Assembly (NCBI GenBank): GCA_943325105.2
Contig: CALPOD020000008.1
Coordinates: 1 to 42,751 of the forward strand
From: Candidatus Fokinia solitaria
Lineage (GTDB): Bacteria; Pseudomonadota; Alphaproteobacteria; Rickettsiales; Midichloriaceae
DNA: 42,751 nt
Direction: 5' to 3'
A model generated the notes under the pieces. That model was given only the letters and a program-made list of their open reading frames with translations, had not been told where the DNA came from and did not search any database. The position numbers and the translations under genes were made by a program. Positions within the stretch are counted from its first letter, which is position 1; each line of letters opens with the position of its first letter. Positions 1-8,921 of the stretch are shown here, piece after piece.

Positions 1-24
1 CAAAAGGCTATATCTGAACTATTA

Positions 25-1737
25 ATGAAGTTAAGCACTAACCCTATTCTGCCTGAGGTATATAACAATATGCTTACCAGATTTTTATCTGAAAGCATTG
101 AAGCCTCATTTGAAGAGGATTTTCTTAGGAGTTTAAATAAAAACACAACTCAGCTCATAGATTCTTCCAATAAAGTTTTTAAATTATCAAATAATCTCTA
201 TAAATCATGGTTCGATAACACATCCTCCCTAATTCAAAATTCATTTTCAGGGAAAGATATCACTCAGAACTATAACAAATTATTAGAGTCTTTTAGTGAC
301 TATAATAAAGGCGTTTTAGAAGTTATTAATAATAATCTACAGAGATTTATTAAGGATCAGAAAGATGAGCACTCAACAGTAAAATTTCTATGGGAAGAGT
401 TTAGTAAAAGTTGTAATCCAAAAAATATCCCTATATTAAATCAAGAGATATTAAATGAGATACAAAGAACTTCCTGCGCTAATCTTGTGCAAGGTGCAGA
501 AATGTTTTTAAATGATGTTGAGAATAGTCCTGATGGATATTTTTTAATAAATACAGTAGACAAAAAAGCATTTGAATTAGGAAAAAACATTGCAGCAACA
601 AAAGGCAAGGTGGTTTTTCAAAATAAACTAATGCAGCTAATTTGTTATGAGAACACTACTGAAAACATACATAAAATACCAATTCTAATTGTAACAGCTT
701 GGATTAATAAATATTATATACTGGATCTTGATCCACAATATTCATATGTAAAATGGCTTATTGATAATGGATATAGAGTTTTCATTATCTCGTGGGTAAA
801 CCCTGATGATAGCATGTCTAATATCGGTTTTACAGATTATTTGAAAGATGGATTAATTACTGCTATCGACAATGTTAAACAAATCTCACAAACAGATGAG
901 ATTAACTGCATCGGATACTGTATGGGAGGAACATTACTATCTACATGTGCAGGATACCTTAATGCTAAAAATATCAAAAGCATCAAATCAATAACTCTTC
1001 TCACAACTCTCACTGACTTTGAAAGATGTGGTCCAGTAAAGTTATTCATCACAGATGAAATGCTTGATACAATAGAAGAGCATATGAAAAAACAAGGTTA
1101 CATATCAGGACATGATATGTTTAACACCTTCAGTGTAATCAAAAGCAATGACATGATCTGGCATTACTTCATAAATAAATACCTCCTAGGTCAAGAACCG
1201 AAAGCAATTGATGTACTCTATTGGAACTCAGACAGCACAAGAATACCATATGCAATGCATAAGCAATGCTTAAGAGATCTATATCAACACAATTTATTAG
1301 CTCAGAATAAACTAGTCATAGATGATATTAAAATTGATCTTAATTCAATTAAGTGTCCAATTTATTCCTTTGCAACTCAAGATGATCATATAGCTCCTTG
1401 GGAAAGTGTTTATAAAGGCTTAAGATTATGCACCGGATCTAATAACAAAAGATTTATATTAAGCAAATCAGGTCACGTAGCAGCTGTCATAAATCATCCA
1501 GAAAAAAATAAGTATGGATATTGGTTTGATCCGATTGATACAAAAAAATCAAAAGATAATAAAAAAGAGAACCCTCAGGATTGGTTTGAAAAAGCACAAT
1601 ATCAAGATGGTTCTTGGTGGAATGATTGGCATCATTGGATGCAATCAAGTAACCTAAATGGTGAAAGTGTTAAAGCTGAAAAGATACCGCAAGAGAAGAT
1701 TTTAGAAAATGCTCCTGGGAGTTATGTAACTAAATAA
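25..1737 (+). CDS. phaC: Class I poly(3-hydroxyalkanoate) synthase
   Basis: Polymerises hydroxyacyl-CoA into polyhydroxyalkanoate at the granule surface. The lipase-box-like motif GYCMGG places the nucleophile at Cys299. Asp454 (in DDHIAPW) and His484 (in SGHVAAV) complete the triad, with spacing close to that of the Cupriavidus enzyme. The length of 570 aa and the tryptophan-rich C-terminus fit class I. The frame stays open to the first base of the window, so the true start may lie upstream; the ATG at 25 is the first inside. No phaA, phaB or phasin gene is beside it, though the SDR gene at 3900-4634 could in principle supply a reductase. A hairpin at 1761-1785 follows the stop codon. The family call is secure; the polymer made is unknown. 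Confidence 0.93.
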   Translation: MKLSTNPILPEVYNNMLTRFLSESIEASFEEDFLRSLNKNTTQLIDSSNKVFKLSNNLYKSWFDNTSSLIQNSFSGKDITQNYNKLLESFSDYNKGVLEVINNNLQRFIKDQKDEHSTVKFLWEEFSKSCNPKNIPILNQEILNEIQRTSCANLVQGAEMFLNDVENSPDGYFLINTVDKKAFELGKNIAATKGKVVFQNKLMQLICYENTTENIHKIPILIVTAWINKYYILDLDPQYSYVKWLIDNGYRVFIISWVNPDDSMSNIGFTDYLKDGLITAIDNVKQISQTDEINCIGYCMGGTLLSTCAGYLNAKNIKSIKSITLLTTLTDFERCGPVKLFITDEMLDTIEEHMKKQGYISGHDMFNTFSVIKSNDMIWHYFINKYLLGQEPKAIDVLYWNSDSTRIPYAMHKQCLRDLYQHNLLAQNKLVIDDIKIDLNSIKCPIYSFATQDDHIAPWESVYKGLRLCTGSNNKRFILSKSGHVAAVINHPEKNKYGYWFDPIDTKKSKDNKKENPQDWFEKAQYQDGSWWNDWHHWMQSSNLNGESVKAEKIPQEKILENAPGSYVTK

Positions 1738-1760
1738 CATTTATATCTTTTCGGTACATT

Positions 1761-1785
1761 GAGTTTCTCATGCTAAAAGAAACTC
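1761..1785. terminator. Bidirectional hairpin between phaC and the TraB-like gene
   Basis: A perfect 8-bp stem, GAGTTTCT (1761-1768) with AGAAACTC (1778-1785), closes a 9-base loop and is followed by a T-rich run on the plus strand. It lies between the stop codons of two convergent genes and so can serve both. Confidence 0.65.
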
Positions 1786-1793
1786 CTTTCCTT

Positions 1794-3026
1794 TTAAAGC
1801 GGAATAGCAATTCCTTGCTCTTTTTTGCTCTGTTGTTCTACAAGTTTTGTAAATGATTGAGGTTGCTGTGGAAAGATGTCATTAATTTCTTCTTGCATTA
1901 CATTAGGATATGTAATTGTAAATGTCTTTGTTTGTCCATCATAGTGGCGGACAATACTATTTTCTTTCTTTAATGGAGCTAGTGCTTTTACTTTTTCAAT
2001 CGCTTCATCTTTTGAAGAACATTTGAATTGTTTCATAGTATAATCGATTAAACTAACTTCATCTTTACCAGATAAAAACATCAGACCTTTTAAAAGACCA
2101 TCTATGAATTTCATTTCATCTTTGTCTTGCTCTTCTTTTATCCTTGGAAATACATCCTGTATAACTTTTGAAACATACTTTTCTGGAGAAATTGTTATTG
2201 CGTTCACCGATCCATCAGTATCAAGTACAGGAATTACTCTGCACGAATTAGATAGTGGTGCTTCAGATAATATTTTTGTTATTTCTGGTACATGATCTGA
2301 TCCAACGCTGACAATAAATAATTCTTGCTCCGGATTGTCTTTTATGTGTTTCAAAATATTTACTGACATAGATTCATTTCTCTCTTTTAATGAACCTAAT
2401 ACCAATACCATAACTAAATCATCTTGATCGATAAATTGATATTTAATAGCTGGATTTTGCTGATACTTCTTGATCATCTGATTATACTCTGTATTATAAT
2501 CATCTCCTACAATATCAACCAATCGTTGAGAAAATAGCTCATTGTACTCATTAACTTTTCCAAAGCTAGTAAATAATTGAAGGGATGTCTTCACTTTCTC
2601 TTGATCAATAAACTGTATTGCAGCATTCTCATCTCTATTTTGTAGAGCTTTTTTTAATGCCTCAAAGTTTTCTGTACTGTCAATTTTGAATCCGCAGAGT
2701 TTTTGTAATTTTTTCATTTGTTCAAATGTTTTCTGCTTCGAAGTATCATCATATACAAGCGGCAGTGCTTTTAAAGATACAATATCTCCTTCTTTAATAA
2801 CTTCAGAAACTTTAGCATTAAAATCTTTATAATCATTTGAAGATAAAGTTAAATTACCTATGATTGAGGTCTCTAATGTCTCTTTTTTTATTTCATCTAA
2901 AAAGCTCACTTTATATTTTTTAAGTAGCTCTGGCATATATTTGTTGAATATATCAACCATGACTGTTTCACTATGTTGATGACCAACAACAAGAACTACC
3001 TTGTTTTTATTTGTTTTATTTTGCAT
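1794..3026 (-). CDS. TraB/TIKI/ChaN-superfamily-like protein (tentative)
   Basis: 410 aa, with no confident named family. Two GX2H motifs are visible, each after a hydrophobic beta strand: GHQH at residues 15-18 (after KVVLVV) and GSDH at 242-245 (after LFIVSV). An RN-x2-M-x2-NI segment lies at 216-224. Two GX2H motifs plus a charged R/N segment before the second are the hallmarks of the TIKI/TraB/GumN fold, whose best-known member is a metal-dependent protease; related ChaN/EreA-like folds use similar strands. There is no signal peptide or membrane segment, so the protein is probably cytoplasmic or exported without an N-terminal signal. The C-terminal third is lysine- and glutamine-rich. It stands alone, convergent with phaC. 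Biochemical function is unknown, and the superfamily assignment is inferred from motifs. Confidence 0.55.
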   Translation of the reverse strand: MQNKTNKNKVVLVVGHQHSETVMVDIFNKYMPELLKKYKVSFLDEIKKETLETSIIGNLTLSSNDYKDFNAKVSEVIKEGDIVSLKALPLVYDDTSKQKTFEQMKKLQKLCGFKIDSTENFEALKKALQNRDENAAIQFIDQEKVKTSLQLFTSFGKVNEYNELFSQRLVDIVGDDYNTEYNQMIKKYQQNPAIKYQFIDQDDLVMVLVLGSLKERNESMSVNILKHIKDNPEQELFIVSVGSDHVPEITKILSEAPLSNSCRVIPVLDTDGSVNAITISPEKYVSKVIQDVFPRIKEEQDKDEMKFIDGLLKGLMFLSGKDEVSLIDYTMKQFKCSSKDEAIEKVKALAPLKKENSIVRHYDGQTKTFTITYPNVMQEEINDIFPQQPQSFTKLVEQQSKKEQGIAIPL

Positions 3027-3142
3027 ATTAAGTATTTATTGTTTTTTATTTATTAAACATATAAATCCTTATATACTCTAAATATATGAAAGTTTCATTA
3101 AATTACTCGTGCATTTATATCTTTTTTGTAAAAAGACTTATT

Positions 3143-3162
3143 GCGCTTTCTATATAAAGAGC
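3143..3162 (-). terminator. Weak hairpin downstream of fabG-ubiG
   Basis: Bases 3143-3149 and 3156-3162 pair with one mismatch around a short AT loop. On the minus strand a CTTTTT run follows at about 3131-3136. It sits 37 bases beyond the ubiG stop codon in an otherwise featureless 172-base gap, which must also hold the promoter of the next minus-strand gene. Confidence 0.35.
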
Positions 3163-3198
3163 CTTTGTGTTAGTAGGATAGAATATATATTGTAGATA

Positions 3199-3897
3199 TT
3201 ACTTCTTCTTGAAGCACATAATATAATTGACAGAGCTGTCGTCTGATAGGCTCCACTGGTTCGTAATTGGATTTAGTTTATATCCTGATAAATTAACTAG
3301 TGATACATTTAATTCTGAGGCAATCTCAACTATCTCTGATGGCTTTAAAAACTTATTCCACTCATGGGTTCCTCTAGGGACAATTTTAAGGATGTACTCT
3401 GCTGCGACGATAGCTTCTGCAAATGATTTTATTGTTCGATTGATTGTAGATATAAAAAGTAGTCCACCGGGTTTTAAAACCTTACATAAGTGCATCAGAA
3501 ATGTTTTATAATCATCTACGTGCTCTATAACCTCCATAGAAGTTACAACATCGTATTTCTCCTTATGCTCAGATGAGATCTTCTCTATTTCATTGACATA
3601 ATAAGTTACATTTAACTCAGAAAGCTCAGATTTTTCTTTCGCAACTTCGATATTTTTTTTCCCAGGATCTATACCATATACATCCATTTTTAGCCTTGCC
3701 ATTGGTATTGTAAGGATCCCACCACCACATCCAACATCTATAACTTTAAGGCCTACTAAACTTTGCCCTATATTCTCTCTGATGTTTTCAGAGATGTATT
3801 TCAATCTTAGTGGATTGAGTCTATGTAATAATTTAAATGGACCACTATCATCCCACCACTGATCTGCCTGTTGTTCGAAAGGTTCAAATGATGACAT
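3199..3897 (-). CDS. ubiG: Ubiquinone biosynthesis O-methyltransferase UbiG
   Basis: SAM-dependent methyltransferase that carries out both O-methylations of the ubiquinone ring. The N-terminal ADQWWDDSGPFKLLHRLNP block (residues 11-29) is specific to UbiG. SAM-binding motif I is VIDVGCGGG (52-60), and the post-I acidic residue is in YGIDP. The 232-aa length is normal. It follows fabG on the same strand with two bases between them, so the two are co-transcribed. With ubiE at 14128 it shows that the organism makes its own ubiquinone, as its respiratory chain requires. Confidence 0.94.
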   Translation of the reverse strand: MSSFEPFEQQADQWWDDSGPFKLLHRLNPLRLKYISENIRENIGQSLVGLKVIDVGCGGGILTIPMARLKMDVYGIDPGKKNIEVAKEKSELSELNVTYYVNEIEKISSEHKEKYDVVTSMEVIEHVDDYKTFLMHLCKVLKPGGLLFISTINRTIKSFAEAIVAAEYILKIVPRGTHEWNKFLKPSEIVEIASELNVSLVNLSGYKLNPITNQWSLSDDSSVNYIMCFKKK

Positions 3898-3899
3898 AA

Positions 3900-4634
3900 C
3901 TAACCCATATACATTCCACCATTTATATGAAGCGTATGCCCTGTGATATAGCTACTTTGCTCAGATGCTAGGAACAATACACCATGTGCTATTTCTTCTG
4001 CTGTACCCATCCGATGCATAGGTATTTTTTTTGATATCTGCTCTTTCACAGCATCATTTAGTTTATCTGTCATGGGGCTTTCTATAAACCCGGGAGCTAT
4101 GCAATTTATCGTTATGTTACGAGATGCAAACTCAGCAGCTAAACTCTTTGAAAAACCTATCATTCCTGCCTTAGATGCCACATAGTTTGCTTGTCCAGGA
4201 TTGCCTGTAACAGCTACTACAGATGCTATATTAATTATCCTACCATAATTTGAACGTAACATTGCCTTAGATGCTAATTGGTTCAAAAGAAATGTAGATG
4301 TCAAATTAACATTAATTACATCATCCCATGCTTCCATCTTCATTGTCATTCCGAAACTATCCTTATTTATACCTGCATTACATACTAAAATGTCGACCGA
4401 TCCAAGTTTTTCTTTAGCAGAATCAAAAAGATTCCTAATTGCATCATGATTTCTTAAATCGCATGGGATTGGAATTGCATTGCCTCCAAATTGATTACAG
4501 GTCTGTTCAAGGGTTTCAACTCTTGTGCCACTCGCAACAACCCTCGCACCACTTTCAATGAAAGATTTTAAAATTGCTTGACCGATACCACCGGTTGCTC
4601 CAGTCAAAAGTACGTTTTTTCCAGTAAAATTCAT
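3900..4634 (-). CDS. fabG: 3-oxoacyl-[acyl-carrier-protein] reductase FabG
   Basis: Short-chain dehydrogenase that reduces 3-oxoacyl-ACP with NADPH in fatty-acid elongation. It has the Rossmann motif TGATGGIG (11-18), NAG (86-88), and the tetrad Asn110, Ser138, Tyr151 and Lys155 (YVASK). The C-terminal YITGHTLHINGG is typical of FabG. The length of 244 aa is normal. It is the first gene of a two-gene unit with ubiG. A PhaB-like acetoacetyl-CoA reductase role is possible because SDR enzymes overlap in specificity and phaC lies 2 kb away, but the sequence reads as FabG. Confidence 0.92.
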   Translation of the reverse strand: MNFTGKNVLLTGATGGIGQAILKSFIESGARVVASGTRVETLEQTCNQFGGNAIPIPCDLRNHDAIRNLFDSAKEKLGSVDILVCNAGINKDSFGMTMKMEAWDDVINVNLTSTFLLNQLASKAMLRSNYGRIINIASVVAVTGNPGQANYVASKAGMIGFSKSLAAEFASRNITINCIAPGFIESPMTDKLNDAVKEQISKKIPMHRMGTAEEIAHGVLFLASEQSSYITGHTLHINGGMYMG

Positions 4635-4802
4635 ATTTTTTTATCTTTTTATAAATATAGTATACATGAGTTGAAAAAATAGAAAAGACAGATTTTATTG
4701 ATATTTTTTTATTGTTATCCAAAGATATGTCTGTTAAATTTTTTGTTTGTAATTATAAAAAGTTACAAAATAAACAAAAACAAAATTACCTAAAACATAA
4801 CT

Positions 4803-5798
4803 ATGCTAGAATTTATAAAAAAAATTGAAAGTGCATTAATAACTAATGAAGGTGCATTAGATGACAGTGGTTTTATAACAGAAGCAGTTTATGTAGAGAT
4901 TGCAGAAAGGATTTCAAGTCAACAAGAACATGATTTATTGAAAGAATTCTCAACGGCATTAGTAAACTTAAATGATGTAGATCAAGCTTCAATACAAGAA
5001 TATGCAAACAATAATAAAGGCTTACTAATTCAAATTTATCCGGTACTGAATCTTTTTGAAGCTAAAGGGAAAAAAGAAGGTAAGGCTTTTGATAATATAG
5101 GCAAACTATATGAGTCTTTTGCTTATGAAAAAATTAAATCCAAAGCTATGTTGACAAATGCAAAAGTAGAATTAGGTCTCTTGCAAAGAAGCATTGACAT
5201 ACAATCAATCAGTGCTGCTGCAAAAAAATTGATCAGTTCAGCAATTACTCAAATAGGACAACCTTCTTGGCTTCCAGAAAGTCATGTTGTTGCGACAAGC
5301 TTTATTGAAGTAAAGGAAGATAAACCACTTTCAATCAAAGAAGCTGTCGATAAACTCCTTAACTATAAGAATACCGAAGTATCAGCAGCAGAAATTAATA
5401 AGAATCTCACAGAACTTCAAGCAAAATGGCAAGATGATCCTGTTTTAAAAGGTTTCATCGAAGATTTATGTGAAGAGTTAGGAACAAGACCCGAGGTAAG
5501 AGAACAAACTCCAAAACCTTCTCAAAGTATTTTTGAATGGATTCTAGAATTTCTTGTTAAACTGTTTACTGGACAATTTTTTACCTCAGAAAAGGATGAA
5601 AAGAAAGATTTCCTGGATGCAGTAAAAGACTCACAAGTTCAATGTCATCGAGATCAAATTTGTATAGAAGGTCCAACGCAGAAAGTAGGATATACTATAA
5701 AGTTAGTAGTCGGGAAGCATACTAAAAATGCTGTAAGTGTGAAAACAAGTACAGAACAAATACCCATACAGTCTGTTACTTATAACAGACACCTCTAG
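4803..5798 (+). CDS. Uncharacterised 331-aa protein
   Basis: No family recognised. The protein is acidic and mostly helical by composition, with no signal peptide. A hydrophobic amphipathic stretch, [18 protein letters not shown], lies at about residues 244-261 and could be a membrane anchor. A short cysteine-containing tail follows ([11 protein letters not shown]). The start is ATG at 4803 after a 168-base AT-rich gap in which I see no clear promoter. The 3' end overlaps the end of pdhB on the other strand by 23 bases, within a perfect hairpin. The ORF's length, in a genome with frequent AT-rich stops, supports it being a real gene. It could be a lineage-specific secreted or membrane-associated protein; that is speculation. 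Confidence 0.7.
   Translation: MLEFIKKIESALITNEGALDDSGFITEAVYVEIAERISSQQEHDLLKEFSTALVNLNDVDQASIQEYANNNKGLLIQIYPVLNLFEAKGKKEGKAFDNIGKLYESFAYEKIKSKAMLTNAKVELGLLQRSIDIQSISAAAKKLISSAITQIGQPSWLPESHVVATSFIEVKEDKPLSIKEAVDKLLNYKNTEVSAAEINKNLTELQAKWQDDPVLKGFIEDLCEELGTRPEVREQTPKPSQSIFEWILEFLVKLFTGQFFTSEKDEKKDFLDAVKDSQVQCHRDQICIEGPTQKVGYTIKLVVGKHTKNAVSVKTSTEQIPIQSVTYNRHL
5771..5790. terminator. Perfect hairpin across the overlapping ends of the 331-aa gene and pdhB
   Basis: GTCTGTTA (5771-5778) pairs perfectly with TAACAGAC (5783-5790) around the 4-base loop CTTA. It includes the pdhB stop codon (5776-5778) and the last codons of the plus-strand gene. There is no long T-run, so it may act as a transcript-end stabiliser or a weak bidirectional terminator. 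Confidence 0.5.
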
Positions 5799-6759
5799 CT
5801 GCTGAAATTATCTCATCAATTGATGGTAAGGCCATCTTTTCTAAGTTAACTGCATATGGTAATGGGACATCTTTTGCATTGACTCTTGCTATTGGAGCAT
5901 CGATGTAATCAAATGCTTTTTCCATTACTTGCATCGCTACTTCTGATGCGACTGAACAGAAAGGCCAACATTCATCAACTACAACCAATCTGTTAGTCTT
6001 TTTAACTGAATGAACTATAGTATCTATATCGAGCGGTCTGATAGTCCTTAAATCTATAACTTCAGCAGAGATATTATAATCAGATGCAAGCTTCTCAGCA
6101 GCAGCTAATGCATCTCGAACCTGTACTGAATAGCTTACGATTGTAACATCAGAACCTTCTCTGCAAACCTTTGCCTTACCAATTGGAACAAGATGATCTA
6201 CATCATCACTTACATACCCACTTTCTCCATACAACAACTCATTTTCTAAGAATATCACAGGGCTATTATCTCTTATGGCACTCTTTAATAAACCTTTATG
6301 ATCTTCTACTGAGTAAGGTACGACAACTTTTAATCCTGGTACATGCCCATACCAACTAGCAAAATTTTGTGAGTGTTGAGCCCCCACACGAGCTGCAGCT
6401 CCATTTGGACCTCTAAAAACTATCGGACACTTAACCTGTCCACCAGACATATATAAAGTCTTAGCAGCTGAGTTAATGATTTGATCTATAGCCTGCATTG
6501 AGAAATTAAATGTCATAAATTCTATAATTGGCCTTAGGCCTGTGAATCCAGCCCCAATTCCTATACCTGCGAATCCGTGCTCTGTGATAGGTGAATCTAT
6601 AACTCTTTCAACTCCGAATTCATCTAAAAGTCCTTGTGTAGCTTTATATGCACCTTGATAAAAACCAACTTCTTCACCCATAATAAAAATATCCTTATCA
6701 CGACGCATTTCTTCAGCCATAGCATCACGTAAAGCCTCTCTCACAGTAACTTTTGACAT
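5776..6759 (-). CDS. pdhB: Pyruvate dehydrogenase E1 component, beta subunit
   Basis: Beta chain of the thiamine-diphosphate E1 enzyme that decarboxylates pyruvate and feeds acetyl-CoA to the TCA cycle. Diagnostic stretches include [48 protein letters not shown] and [15 protein letters not shown], plus the C-terminal DVPLPYA. A TTG at 6786 would add nine lysine-rich residues. I chose the ATG at 6759 because the protein then begins at the conserved block, and because the -10 element at 6797-6802 would start transcription only about four bases before the TTG. No pdhA gene is adjacent. Its end overlaps the convergent neighbour by 23 bases. Confidence 0.95.
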   Translation of the reverse strand: MSKVTVREALRDAMAEEMRRDKDIFIMGEEVGFYQGAYKATQGLLDEFGVERVIDSPITEHGFAGIGIGAGFTGLRPIIEFMTFNFSMQAIDQIINSAAKTLYMSGGQVKCPIVFRGPNGAAARVGAQHSQNFASWYGHVPGLKVVVPYSVEDHKGLLKSAIRDNSPVIFLENELLYGESGYVSDDVDHLVPIGKAKVCREGSDVTIVSYSVQVRDALAAAEKLASDYNISAEVIDLRTIRPLDIDTIVHSVKKTNRLVVVDECWPFCSVASEVAMQVMEKAFDYIDAPIARVNAKDVPLPYAVNLEKMALPSIDEIISAARGVCYK

Positions 6760-6796
6760 ATATTTGTATTTTTTATTTTTATGCAATTTTGAGAGA

Positions 6797-6805
6797 ATTA
6801 TAGCA
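6797..6805 (-). promoter_or_regulatory. Extended -10 promoter of pdhB
   Basis: The minus strand reads TGCTATAAT, a perfect -10 hexamer with the TG extension. The -35 region is poor, which extended -10 promoters tolerate. Predicted initiation near 6790 leaves a leader of about 30 bases before the ATG at 6759. Confidence 0.5.
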
Positions 6806-6916
6806 TCATTAGGTCTATTTTGTATACATAAAAAAATTAGTTACTACAAAAGCACAATGTAATCTCAACCTTAAATGTGATAAACATTAGACTTCAAATA
6901 AATATTACAAAATTTA

Positions 6917-7639
6917 ATGCTCTTAATTGAATTAATACCAGCTATAATATTCGGAGTGCTAATTGGCAATTACACGACCACATGTCTTTTTAGAATACCA
7001 AGAGGGATTGATATCTGTGGAATAAATGTAACACATAGCCAGCCTCCCTGCTGTTCCACATGTAAGCATCCTTTGAGATTCTATGAATTCCTACCAGTTC
7101 TGAGTTGGATTTTTACAAGATTCAAATGTAACTATTGCAATGCTACAATCAACCCAAATTATTTTATCCTTGAGTTTTCAAATGCTTGTGTTTCAATAAT
7201 TTTATACTTATTTTTAGGATATTCAGAAATATATCTCTTATCTATCTTCTTCTTCGCAATTACAATTCTTGCAGGATTTATACACCTAGAAAATAACGGA
7301 AATTTATACCTTAATCTAACCATTACATGTTTGGTCTTAGGGATGATATATAGAACCCTTTCAGATGCATCAATTTTACCATTCTTAATGGATTTATCAG
7401 TTGCATCAATTATATTAATCTCAATTTTGAAATCAGATAAAATATATAATAATATTTATAGGAATGAATTAACGCACATAGCTCTACAATCATCTATATG
7501 GATTGGTTTAGATTTCGTGTCATATATACTAATTCTATCTGTATATATTCTTTCTGTGAAACAATTTTCAAACTATAGATATTTAAATACTCTTATGACT
7601 TTTTGTTGTTGTGTAATCATGAAAATTTGTTTAAAATAA
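6917..7639 (+). CDS. Degenerate prepilin peptidase (A24 family) lacking catalytic aspartates
   Basis: The N-terminal half matches the PilD/GspO cytoplasmic zinc domain: Cys46-x2-Cys49 and Cys71-x2-Cys74 around HPLRFYEFLPVLSWI, followed by membrane segments. In active enzymes the peptidase half carries one Asp in an IDLxxxxxPD stretch and one in a GxGD motif. Here the first site reads FIHLENNGN (His123 in place of Asp), and no GxGD exists; the aligned stretch near 183-198 ends in WIG as the family does but has no aspartate. The fold seems to be kept while peptidase activity should be lost. About seven hydrophobic segments are visible. No pilin or pilus gene is nearby. It starts with ATG at 6917. 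It could be a decaying gene or a repurposed membrane protein; the open frame favours retention. Confidence 0.75.
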   Translation: MLLIELIPAIIFGVLIGNYTTTCLFRIPRGIDICGINVTHSQPPCCSTCKHPLRFYEFLPVLSWIFTRFKCNYCNATINPNYFILEFSNACVSIILYLFLGYSEIYLLSIFFFAITILAGFIHLENNGNLYLNLTITCLVLGMIYRTLSDASILPFLMDLSVASIILISILKSDKIYNNIYRNELTHIALQSSIWIGLDFVSYILILSVYILSVKQFSNYRYLNTLMTFCCCVIMKICLK

Positions 7640-7664
7640 CCTTGAAACTTAAAAAAGTACAAAT

Positions 7665-7847
7665 ATGGTAAGTAGTAAAATAAACAAAGAGTTTCCTCAT
7701 ATGAATGAAAGCAATTTCAGAATATTTACAGAGGCAAGAGAAACGCTGCAAGGAGGCTTTGCAAAAGGACAAGAAGAATTAAAAGCTGCATCCAATCAGA
7801 CACAAGAGATAAATAAGGAAGTGCAAGCATCACTTCCCACCTCCTAA
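7665..7847 (+). CDS. Small hypothetical protein (60 aa)
   Basis: Hydrophilic, glutamine- and glutamate-rich and probably helical, with no signal peptide, membrane segment or known motif. It starts with ATG 25 bases after the prepilin-peptidase-like gene, and its last 18 bases overlap the end of ccoP on the other strand. A 7-bp hairpin covers the shared end, which suggests that plus-strand transcription does stop here. Coding status is uncertain because of the size. Confidence 0.35.
   Translation: MVSSKINKEFPHMNESNFRIFTEARETLQGGFAKGQEELKAASNQTQEINKEVQASLPTS
7817..7837. terminator. Hairpin at the overlapping ends of the 60-aa ORF and ccoP
   Basis: GGAAGTG (7817-7823) pairs perfectly with CACTTCC (7831-7837) across a 7-base loop. 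The ccoP stop codon (7830-7832) lies at the edge of the second arm. No clear T-tract follows on either side. Confidence 0.45.
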
Positions 7848-8708
7848 TTGATGGACATAAACAGCTACACCACGAATTGCACTATCAGTTAACTTACCTT
7901 GCCAATAAGGCATCTGTCCTCCTCTACCATTAAAAATTACATCGTATACAGTTTCATAGTCTCCTCCATATAGCCATATAGCATCGGTTAAATTAGGTGC
8001 TCCAACTATAGTATTGCCTTTTGCATCAGAACCATGACATGAAGCGCAATTCGCTTGAAAAACCTCATCAGCCTTCTTTAAATCGATAGATACTTCCTTA
8101 CTTTTCTCCTCATCAGATTTCGAGAGATATATTGCATAGTGAGACATCAACTTTATATCTTCTATAGAAAGTAATTTATCTCTACCAAATGCAGGCATCT
8201 GTGAATCATGTGAATCAGGATCTGTATTTCTAATTCCATGCAGTAGTGTCTGATATATTTCTTCCACAGTACCACCCCACATCCAAGCACCAGCTGTTAA
8301 ATTAGGATATCCTGGATTCCCACCACCACCAGCTCCATGGCAAACAGCACAGTTATTTTGGAATGTAGATCTACCACTTGTCATTGCAAAATGCAGTAGC
8401 TTAGGATCTTTCATTATGGCTTCAAATGATGCTTTATCAAATGAAAGTTGATACTCATCTTTCAGTTTATTTATATCTTTAATATCATCTACAAGCTGTG
8501 ATTCAGATGACCAATTCAAAGCCCCTCTATCATTTGGAGTTGGCCAAGATGGAAATAATATCCAATATCCTAGAGAAAAGAAAATAGTGATATAGAATGC
8601 AACTCGTAACCAACTTGGTTCAGGATAATCATTTTCAGTAATTCCATCCCACTCATGTCCAGAGTTTTTGATCTTTTCATTTTTACTATTTGTGTGCTTT
8701 TCTGCCAT
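7830..8708 (-). CDS. ccoP: cbb3-type cytochrome c oxidase subunit III (dihaem)
   Basis: Membrane-anchored dihaem c-type cytochrome that passes electrons into the cbb3 oxidase. A membrane segment lies at about residues 35-52 (WLRVAFYITIFFSLGYWIL). Two haem-binding CxxCH motifs follow: CAVCH at 120-124 and CASCH at 221-225. Methionines that may act as axial ligands are in SQMPAFG and GQMPYW. The length of 292 aa is typical. It is the last gene of the cco operon, immediately after ccoQ. Maturation needs periplasmic cytochrome c assembly genes, which are not in this window. Confidence 0.95.
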   Translation of the reverse strand: MAEKHTNSKNEKIKNSGHEWDGITENDYPEPSWLRVAFYITIFFSLGYWILFPSWPTPNDRGALNWSSESQLVDDIKDINKLKDEYQLSFDKASFEAIMKDPKLLHFAMTSGRSTFQNNCAVCHGAGGGGNPGYPNLTAGAWMWGGTVEEIYQTLLHGIRNTDPDSHDSQMPAFGRDKLLSIEDIKLMSHYAIYLSKSDEEKSKEVSIDLKKADEVFQANCASCHGSDAKGNTIVGAPNLTDAIWLYGGDYETVYDVIFNGRGGQMPYWQGKLTDSAIRGVAVYVHQLGGGK

Positions 8709-8717
8709 TTTCTGATG

Positions 8718-8864
8718 TTATTTTTTATCATCCTCATCTTTGATTGGTATCATCTTATATTTATCATACAGTTCTTTAGAATTAGGACGAAAGATCCAAA
8801 GAACTATACCAATACATGCAATGCATAATAATATTGTAACTAAAATATGTACAATTGACCACAT
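8718..8864 (-). CDS. ccoQ: cbb3-type oxidase small subunit CcoQ/FixQ
   Basis: A 48-codon gene found by reading the gap between ccoO and ccoP. It begins MWSIVHILVTILLCIACIG, a single membrane helix, followed by VLWIFRPNSKELYDKYK and an acidic tail. This helix, then W-x-F-R-P, then charged tail pattern is characteristic of CcoQ, which stabilises the oxidase complex. A good ribosome-binding site (AGGTGA) lies four bases before the ATG. It sits exactly at the CcoQ position in the order N-O-Q-P. Evidence is motif plus synteny. Confidence 0.85.
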   Translation of the reverse strand: MWSIVHILVTILLCIACIGIVLWIFRPNSKELYDKYKMIPIKDEDDKK

Positions 8865-8921
8865 AAATCACCTTTAAATTTCATATTGAATACTTATTTT
8901 GTTGTGTGAAAGCATAAGTTT

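Noticed and set aside
6760-6786. TTG start for pdhB giving nine extra residues
   Set aside because: The extension is lysine-rich and unconserved, and it would begin about four bases after the predicted transcription start. The ATG at 6759 fits the family.
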